This document shows, piece after piece, positions 1 to 8,949 of a stretch of 64,000 nucleotides of DNA; position 1 is the stretch's first letter, and each line of letters begins with the position of its first letter. The notes under the pieces were generated by a model that worked only from the letters and a program-made list of their open reading frames with translations, did no database searches and was not told the origin of the DNA. Made by a program: the position numbers and the translations under genes. This stretch comes from a virus, in the IMG/VR virus record IMGVR_UViG_3300035698_007174, positions 1 to 64,000 of that record, one strand, 5' to 3'.

Positions 1-49
1 CTTGCAAAATCTGAACTCTATTTTTTAATTTTGCTGCCATCCAACTCAT
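1..49 (-). CDS. Head-tail adaptor, N-terminal fragment cut by the window edge
   Basis: Only the first 16 codons are present. The ATG at 49 overlaps the stop of the upstream connector gene (ATGA). The visible residues start MSWMAAKLKNRVQIL. A short N-terminus with LKNRVxI is the usual opening of small head-tail adaptor (head closure) proteins, which also follow the Gp6-like connector in HK97-type phages. The assignment rests on this opening and on position. The rest of the gene lies outside the window. Confidence 0.5.
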   Translation of the reverse strand, partial: MSWMAAKLKNRVQILQ

Positions 50-645
50 AAGTTATGCACCTTAAATCTATTTAGCATTAACTTAATATCCGGAGGGGGA
101 TTCTTCGGATCCAAGTGTCTGTCTTCATAATAACTTGTGGTCCACATTTTCATAGCATCCCGAATTGCTTGTGGGACTGTGCTGGCTGTGGTTCCATAAC
201 CAGCTAAGAAAGACACACGATACCCACCTGAGAACCTTGTGGTGTTCGATGGGAGTGATTTTGTATTCTTTATAACAACACGACCTGGAATCGCTTCTAC
301 AATCGCATAGTACTTGTCTGAGTCAAAGTCTGTGGTAGTGTCGTCCTCATCTATTGTTTGAATAGACGATATAGAAATAAGCGGAGGTCTGGGGAGAGGG
401 AGATCTCTTTCATTATACTCATCCATGACTAGCCGGATCGTTTGCTGTATTAACGCTCTCCCCAGGTACTCCTCCGTAGCTAGTCGAACAGAAGTTATGG
501 CACTTTCTAAAAAAGAATCCTCGTCAGACCCATCAATTCTGGCATACTCTTTTACTTCAGTTACCGTAATTGGTTCTACTGTTGGTTCTGTAATAACTTT
601 CCAAAATCTATTTCCTTTAGGATCAAGGTTTGACGCAGTAATCAT
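46..645 (-). CDS. Head-tail connector protein (Gp6/gp8-like)
   Basis: The 199-residue protein resembles the phage head-tail connectors that sit under the portal and prepare it for tail joining. The diagnostic part is residues 28-65: a KEYARID segment, an acidic loop (SDEDSFL) and a helix leading to YLGRALIQQT, the pattern of the phiE125 gp8 / HK97 gp6 families. A beta-rich middle follows, then a C-terminal helical segment with WTTSYYEDR. The start is supported by GAGGTG six bases upstream. It lies between the capsid genes and an adaptor fragment, exactly where a connector is expected. Confidence 0.75.
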   Translation of the reverse strand: MITASNLDPKGNRFWKVITEPTVEPITVTEVKEYARIDGSDEDSFLESAITSVRLATEEYLGRALIQQTIRLVMDEYNERDLPLPRPPLISISSIQTIDEDDTTTDFDSDKYYAIVEAIPGRVVIKNTKSLPSNTTRFSGGYRVSFLAGYGTTASTVPQAIRDAMKMWTTSYYEDRHLDPKNPPPDIKLMLNRFKVHNL

Positions 646-653
646 AAATCACC

Positions 654-935
654 TCATTTTCTTCTTCTCGTAGTTGCTTTGTTTTCCGGAGCTTTAGGTT
701 CTGCCTTATTCTCTGGTTTGTTCACTTCTTTTTTCTTTTTGGGTACATCTTTCTTTGGTGTATCCTCCGGTTCCTTTTCTTCTACAGGGGGAATCACAGT
801 ACCAGCTTCGAGAGTTTTGACTATCAAATCTGCTAAACGTTCTGGCAAATTATGAATCTCACCCTTCATAAAAACAGTAATGTGTATTCCATCTGTAGCT
901 ACAGGGACCGTTTTGGTTATTTTAACTTGAACCAT
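654..935 (-). CDS. Small head-module protein with lysine/glutamate-rich tail
   Basis: The 93-residue protein has two parts. Residues 1-48 form a compact beta-like domain with the pattern KGEIHNLPERLADLIV. Short domains of this kind are often found in phage head operons, where they accompany the connector. Residues 49-93 are disordered and alternate Glu/Pro/Lys, ending in RRRK, so the tail is strongly basic and could touch DNA or capsid lumen. GGGAGGGAAT precedes the ATG. The exact role is unknown; a head-completion or ejected internal protein is possible. Confidence 0.6.
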   Translation of the reverse strand: MVQVKITKTVPVATDGIHITVFMKGEIHNLPERLADLIVKTLEAGTVIPPVEEKEPEDTPKKDVPKKKKEVNKPENKAEPKAPENKATTRRRK

Positions 936-947
936 ATTCCCTCCCTA

Positions 948-1493
948 TTACTCATCATATTGTACGACAGTTCCTTCCTCAGAAACGATGGCCCATTCAG
1001 AATCACTAGTACCAATCAATCTTACGACTGCTGGAACAAGAGAATCATGAGTCATAGTAAAGTTTGAAAGTGTTCCTGAAACATATCCATGAACAGAAGC
1101 AGTAGTATATCCTGAAGCATGACCGCCACATTGTATTTCAATCGAAGCCACTGAAGCAGCCCCACGAGTCATTAGAATAAGTTCCTGTCCTTTATAAGCT
1201 GAAGGCAGCTGTGCTGAAGCCGTAGTTGCAGTAGCATCCATCGAGAACACGATTAAATGTGTCAGTGATGGTAAGATTGGTGGAGATTCCCCACCTGTTT
1301 GAGCAGACAAGACACCCGCACTATTAATCATAATAACTGTGTTTGTCTTTACTGCGATTATGTTCCGGAGTTGTTCTCCAGTAACATCATTATCGTAAAA
1401 ATTCATATATCCATCGGAATCTACAAAAAGCCTTTCTGCACCTTGTTCAATTCCGACTTTACTGTTAGGATATGTATTGTCTCTTCCTGACAT
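948..1493 (-). CDS. Putative virion surface protein of the head module
   Basis: The 181-residue protein has no confidently recognised domain. The first 65 residues are polar with short beta stretches and the segment VTGEQLRNII. The remaining part is rich in Ser, Thr, Ala and Gly with regular hydrophobic strands, as in decoration or head-fibre proteins. It sits one gene after the capsid protein, a common place for decoration proteins. The start is backed by the AGGA upstream of the ATG. Calling it structural is an inference from position and composition. Confidence 0.55.
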   Translation of the reverse strand: MSGRDNTYPNSKVGIEQGAERLFVDSDGYMNFYDNDVTGEQLRNIIAVKTNTVIMINSAGVLSAQTGGESPPILPSLTHLIVFSMDATATTASAQLPSAYKGQELILMTRGAASVASIEIQCGGHASGYTTASVHGYVSGTLSNFTMTHDSLVPAVVRLIGTSDSEWAIVSEEGTVVQYDE

Positions 1494-1514
1494 TCTTTCC
1501 TCCTATTTAGTATA

Positions 1515-1536
1515 GTGGGGAGTTAAAACCCCCCAC
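1515..1536 (-). terminator. Stem-loop between two head genes
   Basis: GTGGGG and CCCCAC arms enclose a short loop in the 54-base gap between two structural genes. On the minus strand no clear U-run follows, so it may be a processing or partial attenuation hairpin lowering expression downstream of the capsid genes, not a full terminator. Confidence 0.35.
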
Positions 1537-1547
1537 TTTCAATCAGA

Positions 1548-2024
1548 TTATATCGGTGTATTTACAGGCCATGTTGCTGGTTCACCAAGCACACACCATC
1601 CTGCCATAATTGTAGCTGACATTACTCCTGTTTCGGAAAGAACCAATCGAACATATCGATGATCTTTATCCCCTTTATATCCACAAGCGTAAGTAGTTCC
1701 TGAACCAGTTACACCCTGAATAGTTTGAAAGATACCTGTCTCAGCTGTGGAGTCATACCCACCAGCTACAGAATGTATCAACAGACTATTAGGAACCGCT
1801 GACCATGCACTAACGCCATCGGCAGAAGCCAGACCATGCTCTAGTCTAAGAGCCCAATCACTTGTAGCAGCACCAGAAGTGATTGCGTCTGTAGTGACAA
1901 TAAAAGTCACAGCTTCATATCCTTGTCGATCTATTGTCCTGCCATCCAACGCAGCAGATTGTGATGCGGGTGTCATTGCATCAAAAAACCCAAAATTACT
2001 ATATCCATCTCTAAAAGAACCCAT
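1548..2024 (-). CDS. Putative capsid-associated (decoration-like) protein
   Basis: The 158-residue protein directly follows the major capsid gene. It has the layout of small phage structural proteins: DGRTIDRQGYEAVTFIV near residue 28, then LRLEHGLASADG, and a C-terminal strand pair around RYVRLVL. This pattern (Asp-rich turn, GYE, a strand, then an LEH segment) is familiar from proteins encoded beside HK97-fold capsids, but I cannot name the family. Secretion or membrane signals are absent. A capsid decoration or head-stabilising role is inferred. Confidence 0.55.
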   Translation of the reverse strand: MGSFRDGYSNFGFFDAMTPASQSAALDGRTIDRQGYEAVTFIVTTDAITSGAATSDWALRLEHGLASADGVSAWSAVPNSLLIHSVAGGYDSTAETGIFQTIQGVTGSGTTYACGYKGDKDHRYVRLVLSETGVMSATIMAGWCVLGEPATWPVNTPI

Positions 2025-2051
2025 TATTTTTTCCTCCTATTATTTATTTGA

Positions 2052-3374
2052 TTACTCAGAAATCTTACCAATTTTCATTGCCTGGAAGTTCACAACATCT
2101 CCACCAACTCTTTTACGAGTATAAAACTCTACAAAAGGTTTAACGGTATAGGGATCTCTTTGAACAGTTACACCCAGACGATCAACAATGGTGTATGCTT
2201 CGTTGAAATCAGCAAGAACAATAGACAGTGCATTAGCTGCAACTGCTGGCATACTTGTAGCCATTCTAACAGCAAGACTCAGGATAGTAGAAGGAGCATC
2301 AACCGCAATTGATGGTTTCCATATGTAGTTACCATTACCATCTTTCAACAGCATAGCATCCCGAACTGTAGTTCTGTTCATTAACCAAGTACCTCTATTC
2401 AGGTAATCTTCAACGAGTGAGTATTTGATTTTGATAAAACCATCAGCAGTTAAAACTGCAGCAGCTCCCATATCAATCTGCTCGATTTGTCCATAATCAG
2501 TACCAGTATCATATGTCAGGAATCCACGAGGTTTTCCAACACCATCACCAGTTACGAAAGCAGCACTTTCATATCGGCCCATTTTTTCTGCAACTTTATT
2601 TGCAATATACTGTTCGATATTGATTGCAGAATCTTCTAGCAACTGTTGAGTTGCACGAGGTTTAGCATACATGACATGAACAGGAATTCTCTTTTTCTTG
2701 AAATCAGGTGTGTCTGTTTCAGAAGAAGACTCAGTTTCATTTTCCCAACCAACGCCAGCTTCATTCCAATCAACCATCAGTTCAAGAGCATCAGTAGAGA
2801 TACCTTGAACATTTGCCAGTTGACGAATAGGATCCATTTCAAAGATCTTCTGAACGATTCTGTTACTCATAAAAGGAGTTACAGTATAACCACCATCAGG
2901 ATCAACACCAACACTCAAACGTTTGTACTGTTCGGGTGAAAGTTGTCTACTGTCTTTTCTAAGGAAAGTTTTGAAGTCTTCACAATATGCTGAATAGTCA
3001 TCGACAGAAACATCGAGGTTTTTAACAATATCGTAGTTTGTGTTCTGTCCCTTGTTTAACATACAAGCTAACATATGGGATTTTGCTTCTTCAAACTCTA
3101 CTTTGTCTTCTTTGGTGATGATTTTACTTGGTCTTTTTAGAGACACTTCAAGATCATCTATTTGTGTTTGTAACTTAGTTGTTAAACCTTCCAACTTTTC
3201 AGATCTGGATACCAGGTCTTCTTTCAGGGTTTCGATTTTAGTTTTATCAACTACATTCTCTTCCACTGATTTTGTCAGGTTCTTGTAATTTGTCTGCATC
3301 TCATCATGTATAGCTTTGGTATTAGTCCCAAGCTGTTCGATTTCTGCATGGATTTCTTCAAAGGTCATTGCCAT
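2052..3374 (-). CDS. Major capsid protein, HK97 fold
   Basis: At 440 residues this is a typical HK97-family capsid precursor. Residues 1-95 form a charged coiled coil, the scaffolding-like delta domain that the prohead protease would remove. The shell domain follows: PDGGYTVTPFMSNRIV (about residue 158), a region of strands with MVDWNE, a helix with LLEDSAINIEQYIANKVAEKM, GDGVGKPRGFL, and a C-terminal TVQRDPYTVKPFVEFYTRKRVGG. It comes directly after the protease gene, the canonical order portal, protease, capsid. Confidence 0.93.
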   Translation of the reverse strand: MAMTFEEIHAEIEQLGTNTKAIHDEMQTNYKNLTKSVEENVVDKTKIETLKEDLVSRSEKLEGLTTKLQTQIDDLEVSLKRPSKIITKEDKVEFEEAKSHMLACMLNKGQNTNYDIVKNLDVSVDDYSAYCEDFKTFLRKDSRQLSPEQYKRLSVGVDPDGGYTVTPFMSNRIVQKIFEMDPIRQLANVQGISTDALELMVDWNEAGVGWENETESSSETDTPDFKKKRIPVHVMYAKPRATQQLLEDSAINIEQYIANKVAEKMGRYESAAFVTGDGVGKPRGFLTYDTGTDYGQIEQIDMGAAAVLTADGFIKIKYSLVEDYLNRGTWLMNRTTVRDAMLLKDGNGNYIWKPSIAVDAPSTILSLAVRMATSMPAVAANALSIVLADFNEAYTIVDRLGVTVQRDPYTVKPFVEFYTRKRVGGDVVNFQAMKIGKISE

Positions 3375-3389
3375 AAAAATACTCCTTAC

Positions 3390-4085
3390 TTATTTTTGAT
3401 TAACTAATGATTTTAATTCCGCATTTATCTTTGATAGAACCGACCTCACGTCAGGCTCAAGTTCTTCCGAGACTCCCTCTCGTAGACCTTCTTTACAAAG
3501 ACTAGCAACGAACTTGGCTGTTGTTCGAGACAATCCTGCATCCCGCAGGGCTGTTTCAATTTCTCGCTCAGTTGTCGCTTCCTCAACTGCTGATTTAACA
3601 TCTGTGATTATTGCATTTGTATTTGCAGGGAATGTCACCAATGACACTTCCCATAATTCCAATTCTTTTAAATTCCGAATATGTGTTTCAGTATTGTATT
3701 CGGCTACCTTAACATTGTACCCAATTGACATAGTACTAATAGATCCAAGTTTCAATTGGTCCAATACATATTTACCAAAATCAGAGTTTATTCCGATTTT
3801 ACCTTTAACTTTAAGTCCCTTTCCATCTTCCAGTACTTCAACGAAAACACCGACTGGCTTATCACCATCATGCTGCCACAAAACAGGAAGAACCCCATTT
3901 TTATTATGATAGCCTTCAGCGATAGTTTTAGAGAAAGCTCCTGGATCTACAAGATCCCCGTAAGAATCTGGCTCTCCATAAAAAGTAGAAGCATACCCTT
4001 CAAAAGTACCATCTTCTGCAATTTCTTTTATCTCAAAAGGAACTCTCTTGACTTCATCATATGCTAACTTATTTTCTTTTGCCAT
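3390..4085 (-). CDS. Prohead maturation protease (HK97/S78 family)
   Basis: The 231-residue protein cleaves the capsid delta domain during head maturation. Family features are clear: FEGYASTFYGEPDSYGDLVDPGAF near residue 29, LWQHDGDKPVG with the catalytic His around residue 73, and a strand with STMSIGY around residue 117 carrying the nucleophilic Ser. LWEVSLVTFPANTNA follows, as usual. The C-terminal 60 residues are a charged helical extension. It lies between the MuF-like gene and the capsid gene. Confidence 0.92.
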   Translation of the reverse strand: MAKENKLAYDEVKRVPFEIKEIAEDGTFEGYASTFYGEPDSYGDLVDPGAFSKTIAEGYHNKNGVLPVLWQHDGDKPVGVFVEVLEDGKGLKVKGKIGINSDFGKYVLDQLKLGSISTMSIGYNVKVAEYNTETHIRNLKELELWEVSLVTFPANTNAIITDVKSAVEEATTEREIETALRDAGLSRTTAKFVASLCKEGLREGVSEELEPDVRSVLSKINAELKSLVNQK

Positions 4086-4088
4086 CTC

Positions 4089-4871
4089 TCAACTCCTATA
4101 TGTGTAGTAACTGACCACACAACGACAGTGTATGGTATTTTCTGGACTTCCCGCTGGATCTCCAGGGTACATCAACTGCTCCCCACCAACAAAAAAAGGC
4201 TGGCTGATTGGGACTCTCTGACCGTTTGCTATAGCATGGGGATCTCTGGTCTTCGCATCCATAACTGCTCCCCATTCTTTCTCTTGTACCATTCTTGAGT
4301 TCAGCATCATATGATGAGTACTGCTAGAATAGGCTGTATGAGCTTCCGTTTGAGCAATTCGCATAGCTCTACTTGGAATCCGAATACCACCAATTCTCCG
4401 AATTTCTCCGGAGATTTGTGTAAAACTAAAACCGTTTCTCAACCCATTCGAGATTATGTGACTAATCGCAAGTCGAGTGGTCCTTAAAATAAGAGAAGCT
4501 CTTTTGACTGATTCTCTACCCAACCAAGTTAGGAAGACAGCCCAAAAAGAATCTGTAAATCCTTTCTTTTCATACCGAATAAAGTTCTTCGGGGAAACTT
4601 GTTCTAAGTCAGACTCTACAGTAGCAATCCAATTAGCAGCCATCCTAATATAGAATGTCTTGAGAATTTCCTGTAGCTCTGCAAATCTGTTTTTGATATA
4701 CCATTCATAATCTAATAGACTGCCTTTATCAGCAGCTTTGGCTATATCATTGTATAATTTATTCAAATACTTTTCAATTTCTACATTCAGGTAATTTCTT
4801 AATTTTGTGTTGTGAGCAAAAACATATCTTCTAAAATCTTGTTTTTCTTTCTCAGTTTCTAAATTAAGCAT
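4089..4871 (-). CDS. Minor head protein, MuF / SPP1 gp7-like
   Basis: The 260-residue protein belongs to the head morphogenesis proteins that attach to the portal and may be ejected with DNA. The N-terminal 120 residues are helical. The C-terminal domain starts at about residue 168 (RAMRIAQTEAHTAY) and ends with HCRCVVSYY, the Mu gpF-type pattern in which conserved Glu, His and Cys residues line up (TEAH, HAIANGQRVP, IHCRC). It overlaps the portal stop by one base, so the two are probably co-translated. Confidence 0.85.
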   Translation of the reverse strand: MLNLETEKEKQDFRRYVFAHNTKLRNYLNVEIEKYLNKLYNDIAKAADKGSLLDYEWYIKNRFAELQEILKTFYIRMAANWIATVESDLEQVSPKNFIRYEKKGFTDSFWAVFLTWLGRESVKRASLILRTTRLAISHIISNGLRNGFSFTQISGEIRRIGGIRIPSRAMRIAQTEAHTAYSSSTHHMMLNSRMVQEKEWGAVMDAKTRDPHAIANGQRVPISQPFFVGGEQLMYPGDPAGSPENTIHCRCVVSYYTYRS

Positions 4872-6175
4872 TAAGTTGTACCACCCGCATTAGTATCGTC
4901 TACATCTGGATCTCCACCCATATTCTCATCGATATGATCTTCAATCTCTTCTTCAGCTGCTTCCGCAGTTTTGGTAGTAAGAGGAACCATAGCAGCAGGA
5001 ACGAATAACATTTCACCACCATCAATAGTATCAAGACCAACAATCTTTCTCTTTTCGTTGACTGTCAGAAAATCGGCATTTTGGGCCCGTTCCCATAAGA
5101 TCTCTCTTTTGGAAGCAAGTGCAGGAATGTCGTTAATATCAAAGTCAAGAAACGTAGGAGCATTTTTAGATGAGAAGATCCAATTGTTCATTTCATCCCG
5201 AGTATAATACAAGTAATATACCAGAGTGTCTTCCCAGAAAGCCTGTCTAGCTTCTTTATAGTTTGAATAAGTACTATCCCCAGGGATACCAATCAACTGT
5301 GGTGGAACACCATAAGCATAACTAATTCTACGGGAAAGTTCCCGATTAGTTTCTATGAAGTCCATCTCTTGTGGCGACCAGTTATAAGGTTTCGCATCTA
5401 TATGGAAGTCTGATTCAAGTACTAAAGATTTCCCTGAATTTTCAGATCCAGAATATTTATCTTTTAAGTCTCTCTCCAATCGGTCATACTGTTTGTCCGA
5501 CAGAGAACCCTCTACCATAATAACCATACCTGGGCGACCTTCATTCTCCAGCATTTTCTTTTGCCAAGAAACAGCTTCATTTGCTGTATCAATCTCTCTG
5601 GCAGCTGGCTCAGTAATGGAAGTTCCATAAAAGTCATCTAATGGGTTAAAAAACTTATTATGCAAAATATCTGAATGTTTTGTTATATCATCTACCAGAA
5701 AATCTTGTGTGTCATTATAAACATATTTAGCAATTTCACCAGTATTTTTGTCAAGAACTATTTTCATCTTGTCAGGACGCAGAACATACATCTCTTTTGG
5801 TATCTCTTCTTTCCTCAGAGTGATTCTTTCCATATAAGAGTTACCAGCTATCAGTAGGTAAGCAATGTTCTTCAACATTAGAAAGTTCCATGATTCTTCC
5901 GGATTAGGTCGGTCCAACAGTTTATTCATTGGGTGTCCCAAGTTTCTCTTCTTTGAGTCGCCATCTCTATCATAGATAGCCCAGGGAACAGTTGCCATCG
6001 ACTTACCGATCAGATCAATACATCTGAAAGATATGATATTCTTCAAATATGTTTCTTTAGCAAAGTTATCGTAATCTATGTCAGACCATCGGGCAGTTCC
6101 ATACTGTGTATTTAGAATGGCTACTCTACTTCTTTTCTTTTCTGGCACTTTCTTTTTCTTTTTAAATATACCCAT
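4871..6175 (-). CDS. Portal protein, HK97 family
   Basis: The 434-residue protein forms the dodecameric ring through which DNA is packaged. It opens with a Lys-rich segment followed by a helix with FRCIDLIGKSMATVPWAIY, the usual entry of the HK97 portal family. DRPNPEESWNFLM, AGNSYMER, and later PPQLIGIPGDSTYSNYKEARQAFWEDTL are further family marks. The C-terminal 40 residues are acidic and low in complexity. It is followed by the MuF-like gene, and the large terminase lies upstream beyond the inserted lysis-like genes. Confidence 0.93.
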   Translation of the reverse strand: MGIFKKKKKVPEKKRSRVAILNTQYGTARWSDIDYDNFAKETYLKNIISFRCIDLIGKSMATVPWAIYDRDGDSKKRNLGHPMNKLLDRPNPEESWNFLMLKNIAYLLIAGNSYMERITLRKEEIPKEMYVLRPDKMKIVLDKNTGEIAKYVYNDTQDFLVDDITKHSDILHNKFFNPLDDFYGTSITEPAAREIDTANEAVSWQKKMLENEGRPGMVIMVEGSLSDKQYDRLERDLKDKYSGSENSGKSLVLESDFHIDAKPYNWSPQEMDFIETNRELSRRISYAYGVPPQLIGIPGDSTYSNYKEARQAFWEDTLVYYLYYTRDEMNNWIFSSKNAPTFLDFDINDIPALASKREILWERAQNADFLTVNEKRKIVGLDTIDGGEMLFVPAAMVPLTTKTAEAAEEEIEDHIDENMGGDPDVDDTNAGGTT

Positions 6176-6681
6176 TAAAATTCCACCCTACAGTTTCTTA
6201 TTATTTGCATATTAGGAGTAAACACAACTTCACCATCATATCCATTGTATGCTATTACAAATCTATCAGTAGTATCCAACGCATTCATGAAATGAGTGAT
6301 TGCAATTAGTCTACCTCGATACCACATTTTTGCTGGAACTTCGATTATATAGTATACATCTTTCTTTTCATGAGGATTCACTCGAACATGATTGTCTGCA
6401 TAAGAATGTTTTAATTTATATTTCTTTTCTACAACAGCCCATTCAAGTAAACTAGCAGCCTGTTCTTGTACATTAGGTCGTGCTAAGTAATTGTAACCTT
6501 TATGGCTGATTAGATATTCATTTAGATCATACGGAGTAAATTCAGATTCATTCCTTTCTTGAATTATGTTTGCAATACAAGTAGCCAAACAACCCCATTG
6601 TCCCAAGTAATCTACCCAAGTTGGGGAACTGGTCATTATAGCGTCTTTCCACTTGCCATCTGTCTGATTATTATATTTCAA
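6175..6681 (-). CDS. C39-like cysteine peptidase, candidate endolysin
   Basis: The 168-residue protein begins NNQTDGKWKD and then has QWGCLATCIANI (about residues 28-39), matching the start of C39/papain-like peptidase domains in which a Cys just before a helix is the nucleophile. A candidate catalytic His is in AITHFMNAL (about residue 131), followed by a strand with DRFVIAYNGYDG that could supply the Asp/Asn. It is next to a small XhlA-like membrane protein, which supports a role in lysis. A role in capsid processing or as an ejected protein is also possible because it lies inside the head operon. Confidence 0.6.
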   Translation of the reverse strand: MKYNNQTDGKWKDAIMTSSPTWVDYLGQWGCLATCIANIIQERNESEFTPYDLNEYLISHKGYNYLARPNVQEQAASLLEWAVVEKKYKLKHSYADNHVRVNPHEKKDVYYIIEVPAKMWYRGRLIAITHFMNALDTTDRFVIAYNGYDGEVVFTPNMQIIRNCRVEF

Positions 6682-6691
6682 AACTCCCCCC

Positions 6692-6922
6692 TTAATTTCC
6701 TGAAAGCATCATTAGAAACTCTGCAATAACCCCGACCAGCGAGAGTATGGATACTCCAAGTGCTGTCCAAATTACTTTAATATATGTTTCCACTTTCACA
6801 AGCCTTGTTGCCATCTCCAGCAAATCATTGGCCTGTTTGTCTTTTATAGTATGAACAAGTTTGAATAGCTCTTTTAAAGATTCTTTTATTTCTCTAATAT
6901 CATCTCTGTACTCTTCGCTCAT
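6692..6922 (-). CDS. XhlA-like coiled-coil membrane protein (holin partner)
   Basis: The 76-residue protein has a heptad-like charged N-terminal half (residues 5-50) and one C-terminal membrane span (about residues 51-73: VIWTALGVSILSLVGVIAEFL). This architecture, including a KVETYIKVIWTALG junction, matches the XhlA hemolysin family, which works with holins and endolysins. It is immediately upstream of the cysteine peptidase gene. The alternative is an unrelated tail-anchored protein. Confidence 0.6.
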   Translation of the reverse strand: MSEEYRDDIREIKESLKELFKLVHTIKDKQANDLLEMATRLVKVETYIKVIWTALGVSILSLVGVIAEFLMMLSGN

Positions 6923-6931
6923 ATTTTATTC

Positions 6932-7099
6932 CTATTTTGTTAATTCATCCCGAGAACCTATTGTGTCCATTTCAAAGTGAAAGTCCATTTCTAATAGAAA
7001 AGCATTTCCTGTAAAAGCATCTGTTGCACCATCTTCATCTGAATAGAAGTGGAAGTGATCCCATCTCTGATATTGATTATAATCTTCTACAAAACTCAT
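6932..7099 (-). CDS. Short paralogue of the 8575-8949 protein
   Basis: A 55-residue reading frame fills the gap between two called genes. It starts MSFVEDYNQYQRWDHFHFY. The gene at 8575-8949 starts MAFSDDYNQYERWAQFHFY, so the two share most of the first 19 residues. The remaining part diverges and ends in ...SRDELTK. The start is four bases after the stop of the beta-helix gene. Conservation between the two copies is good evidence that the frame is real. Function is unknown; a virion or beta-helix-associated role is inferred. Confidence 0.7.
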   Translation of the reverse strand: MSFVEDYNQYQRWDHFHFYSDEDGATDAFTGNAFLLEMDFHFEMDTIGSRDELTK

Positions 7100-7102
7100 T
7101 GA

Positions 7103-8572
7103 CTATATCCTTAAAATTTTTAATGACTGGTTTATACTTGAGGTAGAGCTAGAAGTACTGCCACCACTTGCTGTATTCGGAATACTATTCCCTGCTCCAA
7201 TATCACGTTCTGAGGAACTCCCCCCAATCTTACTAGCATCTTCAGCATCTTCTCGTGCAGATGAGTTATAGTTCAATCTTAAATCTTGAGTAGATACATC
7301 ATTTAATCCAGGATCTGTATTTTTATTATTAGTTACATTTACTAATTCTGTGGAATAATCTGTTGTATTCCCATACAAATTATTTCCATCAATCTGTTCA
7401 TTTCCATTCATGTCTTTTGGAATTACAATACCCTCATTACAACGGATCACAATATTATTTAATATATTAATGTATGTTCCAGGATTCGTAACTGTCCATC
7501 CCTTTATGCCGATTACGGAAGCTCCATTCATACCATCAAGTGTATTTTGGGCAAGAATAAATGGCTGTTGATTTTGCTCATCCATGCCTATTAAAAACCC
7601 AGAATCATTCTGTATCTCATTGCCGACAAATATTCCATAATTCCCATATACCTGGTAAGTCCCTCCGTTGTTGTAGACCTTGTTATAACCACAGAAATAC
7701 CCACCATCAAAATTGATACCCCATCCGGAATTACCATATACGTTACAATATCCAATATAACTAGCATTATCTAAATTTATGCCTACTCCAGTATTATCAT
7801 AAATATGACAATTCCAAACCTCACAAGCATCATCCCCAGTAATACCACCTCCACCAAAACCATGTATGTGACATTTTCTAAGTGAGAAATTATCAAGCCC
7901 ACCAGCTCCATCAAAACCTACACCAGAACCACCATAAGCATCAAAATTTTCATAAATAGTGGTGAAATTCAACTTTATCCCAATCGAGGTTCCCGAAGCA
8001 TTCAACTCAACTGGGTTAGGATAATCAGCTTCCCCCGTTGTAGCATCTACACCAAGACAATGTATTGCATTTTTATATTTAGCGTATAAAGTACTACTTG
8101 GAGTATGTCCGGTTTCAAGAATTGCACTATTAGCATTTGCTGTTGAATACACAACAGCGTTAGAAACTTTTAAAACATCTCCATCTGCATATAAAGAAGC
8201 TGTTCTAGGATAATCTAAAGTGAGCAAAGCACCTCCCACAATCAAAGAGGAAGCTGTAGAATCTGAGGTGTATGCTATGTCTAAATCAATAGAGACTCCT
8301 GTGTTTACTGCAGTGATCTTGTATCTCCCAGTTGTGTATACTACTCCATCTACAAGATAAACGTAAGCTCCTACTACAGCATTTGTAAATGCCCCAGAAG
8401 CTCTTACAAAAGCAGCTCCATTATTAGTCAGAGCAATACTAGAAAGAGAATCCAAAGGAGCCCCATTAACTCCCTGAAAAGTTGTCCAGGTTGCGGGACT
8501 CTCATACATACCACCATTAGTATCATTAGCACTGGCTCCTGTGCCAGTACCCACTATAACAATATTTTTCAT
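7103..8572 (-). CDS. Parallel beta-helix (pectate-lyase-like) protein in the head module
   Basis: The 489-residue protein starts at MKNIVIVG, chosen because AGGGG lies five bases upstream; the frame is open for seven more codons. The first 150 residues are beta-rich. Residues 170-420 show repeated Gly/Asn/Tyr turns such as HIYDNTGVGINLDNASYIGY and NVYGNSGWGINFDG, the pattern of right-handed beta-helix proteins that bind or cut polysaccharides. The C-terminal part includes SSAREDAEDASKIGG, as in proteins with right-handed parallel repeats. It could be a capsid fibre or receptor-binding protein. No catalytic triad is evident. Confidence 0.7.
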   Translation of the reverse strand: MKNIVIVGTGTGASANDTNGGMYESPATWTTFQGVNGAPLDSLSSIALTNNGAAFVRASGAFTNAVVGAYVYLVDGVVYTTGRYKITAVNTGVSIDLDIAYTSDSTASSLIVGGALLTLDYPRTASLYADGDVLKVSNAVVYSTANANSAILETGHTPSSTLYAKYKNAIHCLGVDATTGEADYPNPVELNASGTSIGIKLNFTTIYENFDAYGGSGVGFDGAGGLDNFSLRKCHIHGFGGGGITGDDACEVWNCHIYDNTGVGINLDNASYIGYCNVYGNSGWGINFDGGYFCGYNKVYNNGGTYQVYGNYGIFVGNEIQNDSGFLIGMDEQNQQPFILAQNTLDGMNGASVIGIKGWTVTNPGTYINILNNIVIRCNEGIVIPKDMNGNEQIDGNNLYGNTTDYSTELVNVTNNKNTDPGLNDVSTQDLRLNYNSSAREDAEDASKIGGSSSERDIGAGNSIPNTASGGSTSSSTSSINQSLKILRI

Positions 8573-8574
8573 AT

Positions 8575-8949
8575 TTACCCCTGCACAGACCATCCAACTA
8601 ATTCTATACCAAGCACATTTACTAGAGAAGCTAGTGATATGTTGACTGTTAATTCTACTCCAGAAGCCAACAAAAGGGGCTTTTCAAATGTAGCCCATAA
8701 ATCTGTTAGACCGCTAAGAGATTCACTCAATAATTTAAAATTATACTCCGAACCATAAGGACTATTAAAATAAACTGTAAGATCTTCACTACTCAAAAAA
8801 ACAGAAGAACAATGCACCTTGACTTCCTTTATTTTCCATTGCTTACTCAAAGAAGTAGTCTCAGTAATAACACCAGTACTTCCTCCAGACACATAAAAAT
8901 GGAACTGAGCCCATCTTTCATATTGATTATAATCATCACTAAAAGCCAT
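8575..8949 (-). CDS. Unknown structural-type protein, partner of the beta-helix protein
   Basis: The 124-residue protein opens with the DYNQYERWAQFHFY segment shared with the 55-residue protein at 6932-7099, and continues with alternating strands (KIKEVKVHCSS, LTVYFNSPYG) that predict a beta sandwich. The stop and the next ATG nearly touch, so it is translated with the beta-helix protein. I do not recognise the family. The tight grouping suggests the three gene products act together on the virion. Confidence 0.6.
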   Translation of the reverse strand: MAFSDDYNQYERWAQFHFYVSGGSTGVITETTSLSKQWKIKEVKVHCSSVFLSSEDLTVYFNSPYGSEYNFKLLSESLSGLTDLWATFEKPLLLASGVELTVNISLASLVNVLGIELVGWSVQG

